Of a stretch of DNA of 64,000 nt, positions 60,561 to 64,000 are shown piece by piece. The translations under genes were made by a program, and so were the position numbers. Origin of the DNA: Mogibacterium sp. (GTDB taxonomy: Bacteria > Bacillota > Clostridia > Peptostreptococcales > Anaerovoracaceae); contig JAEUGJ010000010.1 of the NCBI GenBank assembly GCA_016775335.1, positions 86,544 through 150,543 of the forward strand, given 5' to 3'. Positions within the stretch are counted from its first letter, which is position 1. Each line of letters opens with the position of its first letter. Below the pieces are notes generated by a model. It was not told the origin of the DNA. It saw only the letters and a program-made list of their open reading frames with translations, and did no database searches.

Positions 60561-62708
60561 GTGGCAATTAAAATCGCACTTGCAGGAAACCCGAACTGCG
60601 GAAAGACGACGCTGTTCAACGCGTTGACGGGAAGCAACCAGTATGTGGGAAACTGGCCGGGCGTTACTGTAGAAAAGAAGGACGGTAAATTAAAGACCGA
60701 CAAAACCATTACGATTCAGGACCTTCCGGGAATTTATTCCCTTTCCCCATACACCATGGAGGAAGTGGTAACCCGGCAGTATCTGGTAAGCGAAAGACCG
60801 GATGCCATCATCAACATCATCGACGCCACCAACCTGGAGCGTAACCTGTACCTGACAACGCAGCTTTTGGAACTGCACATTCCGACCATCATCGCACTGA
60901 ACATGATGGATATCGTGAACAAGAACGGAGATCGCATCGACATCCCGCAGCTGAGCAAAGAGCTGGGATGCCCAATCGTTCCGATCAGTGCTCTCAAGGG
61001 AGACGGCAGCGATGAGCTGATTGACCAGGCGGTTAAAGTGGCAAAGAAGAGAACCATGGGAGACACCCCGCACGTGTACTCCGGCAGCGTGGAGCATGCC
61101 ATTGCGCACATTGAGGAATCCATCGAAGACAAGGTGTCCGCAAACAACCTGAGATGGTATGCCGTAAAATTCTTCGAGCGGGACGAGAAGGTTCGGGAGG
61201 AAATCAAACTGGGCGCTTCCGTTCTCAGCGAGATTGAAGGCCACATCGAGGACTGCGAAAAAGAAATGGACGACGATGCGGAGAGCATCATCATCAACCA
61301 GCGTTACGAGTACATCAACCGCGTGGTCCCAAAAGCAATTGAAAGAAAACAAGGTCACGAGAAGCTGACTTTGTCCGACAAAATCGACCGGATCGTAACC
61401 AACCGAATCCTGGCACTGCCGATTTTCGCCGCGGTAATGTTCCTGGTATATTACATTTCCGTCACCACCATCGGCGGCATCGTCACCGATTGGACCAACG
61501 ATGTATTCGTTGCGGGAATTCAGGACTGGGCATCCAACGGACTGACCCACATGGGTGCATCGGATTGGGTAGTTTCCCTGGTATCCGGCGGTATCATTGG
61601 CGGCTTGGGTGCGCCAATCGGATTCGCACCGCAGATGGCCATCGTGTTCTTCTTCCTGGCATTGCTGGAAGACTGCGGATACATGGCGAGAGTTGCTTTT
61701 ATCATGGATAGAATCTTCCGTCGTTTCGGACTGTCCGGAAAGAGCTTCATCCCGTTTCTCATTTCCTCCGGATGCGGCGTGCCGGGAATCATGGCAACCC
61801 GTACCATCGAGAATGAGAAGGATCGCCGGATGACAATGATGACCACCACCACCATTCCGTGTGGTGCAAAACTTCCGGTAATCGCTACCATCGCGGGCTA
61901 CATTGCCGGCGGTGCATGGTGGGTAGCTCCGGCAATGTACTTCCTGGGCATCGGACTGGTTATCGTATACTGCATTATTCTGAAGAAGACGAAGATGTTC
62001 GAAGGGGACCCGGCGCCGTTCGTTATGGAACTTCCGGCATACCACGCACCGTCTCCGAAGGGCGTGCTCCTCAGCGTATGGGAAAGAGTATGGGCATTCC
62101 TGAAGAAAGCGGGAACCATCCTGTTCCTCTGCTGCGCAGTAATGTGGTTCCTGGGCAACTTTGGTTTTGCAGGCGGAAGCTTCGGCCTGGTGGACGCAGA
62201 AGATTCGTTGCTGGCAGTTATCGGCGGCGCAATTGCTTTTATCTTCAAACCGCTGGGATTCGGAACATGGCAGGCCGTTGCGTCCTCGCTGTCCGGTTTT
62301 GTGGCAAAAGAAGGTATCGTATCTACCATGGGCGTTCTGTCCGGATTGGGCGAAATCGAGGGATACAGTGCAGCGTACCATGCACAGTTCGCCGCATTCT
62401 TCCCATCCACTTTGGCAGCGTTCTCCTTCATGGTATTCAACCTGTTTGATTCCCCGTGCCTGGCGGCTCTGTCCACCACCGCGAAGGAACTGAACAACCG
62501 GAAATTCTTCTGGTACTCCGTGATTTTCCAGAACGTCAGCGCATACTGCGTGGCCCTAATCGTGTACCAGATTGGCGGACTGATTCTGGGCGAGGTGTCC
62601 TTCGGCATCGCAACGGTATTCGCAATCGCCGTGCTGGCCTTCGTGCTGTACCTGCTGTTCCGTCCGGATCCGAACAAGAAAGCAAAGCTTGCGCTGGAGA
62701 AGAACTAA
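60561..62708 (+). CDS. feoB: Ferrous iron transporter FeoB
   Basis: FeoB imports Fe2+ across the inner membrane. The 715-residue protein has an N-terminal G domain with G1 GNPNCGKTTLFN, WPGVTVEKKDG, G3 DLPGIYSLSPYT, G4 NMMD and G5 SALKGDG, a helical spacer, then a membrane domain (about 280-700) with two Gate segments containing SSGCGVPGIMATRTI and TTTIPCGAKLPVI. The start is GTG at 60561, 8 nt after AAAGGAG. Length is typical of the single-chain form. The C-terminal Cys-rich tail found in some FeoB proteins is absent and instead occurs as a separate peptide downstream. Confidence 0.97.
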   Translation: MAIKIALAGNPNCGKTTLFNALTGSNQYVGNWPGVTVEKKDGKLKTDKTITIQDLPGIYSLSPYTMEEVVTRQYLVSERPDAIINIIDATNLERNLYLTTQLLELHIPTIIALNMMDIVNKNGDRIDIPQLSKELGCPIVPISALKGDGSDELIDQAVKVAKKRTMGDTPHVYSGSVEHAIAHIEESIEDKVSANNLRWYAVKFFERDEKVREEIKLGASVLSEIEGHIEDCEKEMDDDAESIIINQRYEYINRVVPKAIERKQGHEKLTLSDKIDRIVTNRILALPIFAAVMFLVYYISVTTIGGIVTDWTNDVFVAGIQDWASNGLTHMGASDWVVSLVSGGIIGGLGAPIGFAPQMAIVFFFLALLEDCGYMARVAFIMDRIFRRFGLSGKSFIPFLISSGCGVPGIMATRTIENEKDRRMTMMTTTTIPCGAKLPVIATIAGYIAGGAWWVAPAMYFLGIGLVIVYCIILKKTKMFEGDPAPFVMELPAYHAPSPKGVLLSVWERVWAFLKKAGTILFLCCAVMWFLGNFGFAGGSFGLVDAEDSLLAVIGGAIAFIFKPLGFGTWQAVASSLSGFVAKEGIVSTMGVLSGLGEIEGYSAAYHAQFAAFFPSTLAAFSFMVFNLFDSPCLAALSTTAKELNNRKFFWYSVIFQNVSAYCVALIVYQIGGLILGEVSFGIATVFAIAVLAFVLYLLFRPDPNKKAKLALEKN

Positions 62709-62735
62709 GTTATAATTGAAAAAGGAGAGATGGCA

Positions 62736-62822
62736 TTGAACGGCGTAGACGTAATTGTACTGGCCGGAATCGGCATCCTGATGGTGGTTGCCGTCCGGAT
62801 TGTAATCGGGTTTTTCCGATAA
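62736..62822 (+). CDS. Small FeoB-linked membrane peptide lacking the Cys tail
   Basis: This 28-residue peptide starts at TTG (62736), 8 nt after AAAGGAG; an ATG at 62730 is too close to that site. It reads NGVDVIVLAGIGILMVVAVR after the start and is one membrane helix. It matches the N-terminal half of the next gene's product (NGIDIVICLVILALAAVVIR), which uses the same TTG-AAC-GGA start context. It therefore looks like a duplicated FeoB-associated peptide that lost, or never had, the cysteine-rich tail. It lies 27 bases after feoB. Confidence 0.65.
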   Translation: MNGVDVIVLAGIGILMVVAVRIVIGFFR

Positions 62823-62843
62823 AACAAGAAAGGAGGAAATGCT

Positions 62844-63023
62844 TTGAACGGAATTGATATTGTAATCTGTCTGGTTATTTTGGCCCTGGCGGCTGTGGTA
62901 ATCCGGTATCTGATTAAGGAGAAGAAGGCAGGGCATAAATCCTGCGGCTTCGATTGTTCCACCTGCTCCATGTGTTCCCACGGAGGACACGGCTGCGGCG
63001 GCGGATGCCACCCAAAGAAATAA
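62844..63023 (+). CDS. FeoB-associated Cys-rich membrane protein
   Basis: The 59-residue peptide has one membrane helix (IVICLVILALAAVVIRYLI), a basic stretch, and a cysteine-histidine tail (SCGFDCSTCSMCSHGGHGCG), the layout of FeoB-associated Cys-rich membrane proteins found beside feoB in Firmicutes. It may bind iron or assist FeoB assembly. The only in-frame start is TTG at 62844, 7 nt after AGGAGG. A terminator (63034-63066) follows. Confidence 0.85.
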   Translation: MNGIDIVICLVILALAAVVIRYLIKEKKAGHKSCGFDCSTCSMCSHGGHGCGGGCHPKK

Positions 63024-63033
63024 CAGGTAAAGA

Positions 63034-63066
63034 GATTCCCCGGCAGCCTTGTCGGGGAATTTTGCT
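63034..63066 (+). terminator. Terminator of the feo operon
   Basis: ATTCCCCG (63035-63042) pairs with CGGGGAAT (63053-63060), followed by TTTGCTT. Confidence 0.75.
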
Positions 63067-63106
63067 TAACGATTTTGTTTTTACGGTAAAAAAAGGAGAT
63101 AGAGAG

Positions 63107-63352
63107 ATGCGTAAGATTACGGCACATATTGACGGAATGCAGTGCGGCATGTGTGAAAGCCACGTGAATGACCTGGTCCGGAAGAATTTTAAGGTAAAAA
63201 AAGTGAAGTCCTCCCACCGCACCGGGGAGTGCACCATCATTGCGGAGGAAGATATTCCGCGGCCGGAGCTTCAGAAGAAGTTGGGGGATATGGGCTACCG
63301 CCTGCTGGATATGGAGAGCGAGGAGTACCGGAAGAAGGGTTTGTTCCGGTAG
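63107..63352 (+). CDS. Heavy-metal-associated (HMA) domain protein
   Basis: The 81-residue protein is one HMA-like ferredoxin fold with the metal motif in GMQCGMCESHVND, close to the usual GMTCxxC of copper chaperones. The second strand and helix, VKKVKSSHRTGECTIIAEE and PELQKKLGDMGYRLLDMESE, fit the fold. Family members carry Cu+ or other soft metals. The ATG at 63107 follows AAAAGGAGATAG. It lies just after the feo terminator and may have its own transcript, so a link to iron is not implied. Confidence 0.85.
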   Translation: MRKITAHIDGMQCGMCESHVNDLVRKNFKVKKVKSSHRTGECTIIAEEDIPRPELQKKLGDMGYRLLDMESEEYRKKGLFR

Positions 63353-63425
63353 TCCTCCGGAATAAGCAGGGCCTCCGGCCCGTGCGATAGGCCGTCGGCA
63401 TTGGGCGATGCCTCCGGCTCGGGGG

Positions 63426-63454
63426 TGGAAAAATTTCCCTAAATGGTCTATAAT
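63426..63454 (+). promoter_or_regulatory. Promoter of the small membrane protein gene
   Basis: TGGAAA (63426-63431), 17 nt, TATAAT (63449-63454). Confidence 0.5.
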
Positions 63455-63544
63455 CCTTTTGTATCATTATGTACTGAATGGAAACTCTTTGAGCCGGACG
63501 CCGGTGGGCGAAGAACCGGCAGGGGAAATAGAAAGGAGTGCACC

Positions 63545-63718
63545 GTGGCTTCCAAGAACAAGAACAAGAAGAAAAACGAAGCGGCCAAAACCGGTCCGAC
63601 CGGTTTCGCAACGGACCGGCGGAAAATCTCAAAGTTCAGCCGTGTCATGGCAATGTTGCTGGGCATCATCATGATCGTTTTCATGCTGTTGTCCTCCAGC
63701 GTGTACTTATTTAACTAA
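63545..63718 (+). CDS. Small single-helix membrane protein, DUF4044-like
   Basis: The 57-residue protein starts at GTG (63545), 6 nt after AAAGGAG. It has a very basic front (ASKNKNKKKNEAAKTG) and one C-terminal membrane helix (VMAMLLGIIMIVFMLLSSSVYLF). This layout recalls the short DUF4044 proteins of Firmicutes; no function is known. It has its own promoter and terminator. The stretch 63353-63425 before the promoter holds only short GGCC-rich palindromes. Confidence 0.65.
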   Translation: MASKNKNKKKNEAAKTGPTGFATDRRKISKFSRVMAMLLGIIMIVFMLLSSSVYLFN

Positions 63719-63769
63719 TTAAAGTGCCCTGCAGGACTGGGACCTGCGGGCGAACTGCTGGAGAGAGGG

Positions 63770-63806
63770 AAGCACCTTGCCGATAAACCGGCAAGGTGCT
63801 TTTTTG
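63770..63806 (+). terminator. Terminator after the small membrane protein gene
   Basis: AAGCACCTTGCCG (63770-63782) pairs with CGGCAAGGTGCTT (from 63789), followed by TTTT. Confidence 0.92.
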
Positions 63807-63868
63807 TGTGCCGACGCGGAACGGTGCGGACTGAGGCCCCCGGCGACGGCGCGGAAATTGTGTGAAAA

Positions 63869-63920
63869 TTTTGCTCCCCGAAACGGAGCCGCAAGGGTTA
63901 GCGGGGAGGGGGGAGCAAAC
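63869..63920. repeat. 52-nt palindromic element, TTTTGCTCCCC arms
   Basis: TTTTGCTCCCC (63869-63879) pairs with GGGGAGCAAAC (63910-63920) at 10 of 11 positions. The loop is 30 nt but diverged, with only a partial resemblance (GGAGCCGCAAGG) to other copies. It follows a terminator. Confidence 0.65.
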
Positions 63921-64000
63921 CGCGCCTTGAAAAGCCGGCCGGCGAGCCTCCAATCCCGAAATTCCCGGCCCGAGGTTCGCGCCCGGAAACCGAAAACAAA

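Overview
The window reads as chromosomal DNA of an anaerobic, peptide- and amino-acid-using member of the Firmicutes (class Clostridia). The evidence is consensus TTGACA/TATAAT promoters, strong AGGAGG ribosome binding sites, a T-box in front of thrS, an rplM-rpsI pair with a leader, FeoA/FeoA/FeoB with a FeoB-associated Cys-rich peptide, corrinoid-dependent methyl transfer proteins, two BrnQ carriers, an NSS symporter and several proline peptidases. A narrower placement (for example near Mogibacterium/Anaerovoracaceae) is a guess. No phage, insertion sequence, rRNA or CRISPR array was seen. Most genes are GC-rich. The block at 56.0-59.6 kb is visibly richer in A+T.

Layout. 0-5 kb: divergent purC (cut by the window edge) and purA, then a PAP2 phosphatase, ung, a GNAT-like protein and an ATP-grasp enzyme. 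5-9.4 kb: a 1379-residue secreted subtilase behind a structured leader. 9.4-13 kb: DUF1858 protein and glutamate-cysteine ligase, surrounded by palindromic repeats. 13-25 kb: a peptide/amino-acid block (two M24 peptidases, a proline iminopeptidase, a second alpha/beta hydrolase, two BrnQ carriers flanking a LysR regulator, an NSS symporter). 25-28 kb: a five-copy 86-bp repeat and T-box-controlled thrS. 28-32.7 kb: a homocysteine methyltransferase divergent from DUF2284, a methyltransferase-corrinoid fusion and an ornithine cyclodeaminase/mu-crystallin homologue. 32.7-42.6 kb: hflX, a HAD hydrolase, a Nik/Dpp-type ABC transporter with fused ATPases, then larE-larC-larB for the nickel-pincer nucleotide cofactor. 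42.7-48.1 kb: two secreted surface proteins. 48-55.8 kb: an MscS channel, a third M24 peptidase, rmuC, an Rrf2 regulator, an AIM24-like protein, uppP, tRNA-Arg(CCG), rplM-rpsI. 56-59.6 kb: a TetR regulator and a secreted beta-helix protein. 59.7-63.8 kb: the feo operon with small membrane peptides, then an HMA-domain protein and a small membrane protein.

How it fits together. Secreted protease, proline-specific peptidases and amino-acid carriers describe a peptide-degrading lifestyle. The nickel transporter and Lar enzymes probably form one pathway, from nickel import to a nickel cofactor whose client enzyme (a LarA homologue) is not in the window. The corrinoid fusion and its neighbours suggest an uncharacterised methyl-transfer pathway linked to methionine and a cyclic or imino amino acid.

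The most unusual content is intergenic: a family of exactly 52-nt palindromic elements (11-nt arms, 30-nt loop) at five loci, whose loop is conserved while the arms change together on both sides. Two other palindrome sets, of constant 43 nt and 40 nt, lie at 12.3-12.7 and 9.6-9.9 kb. Almost all copies sit just outside transcription terminators.
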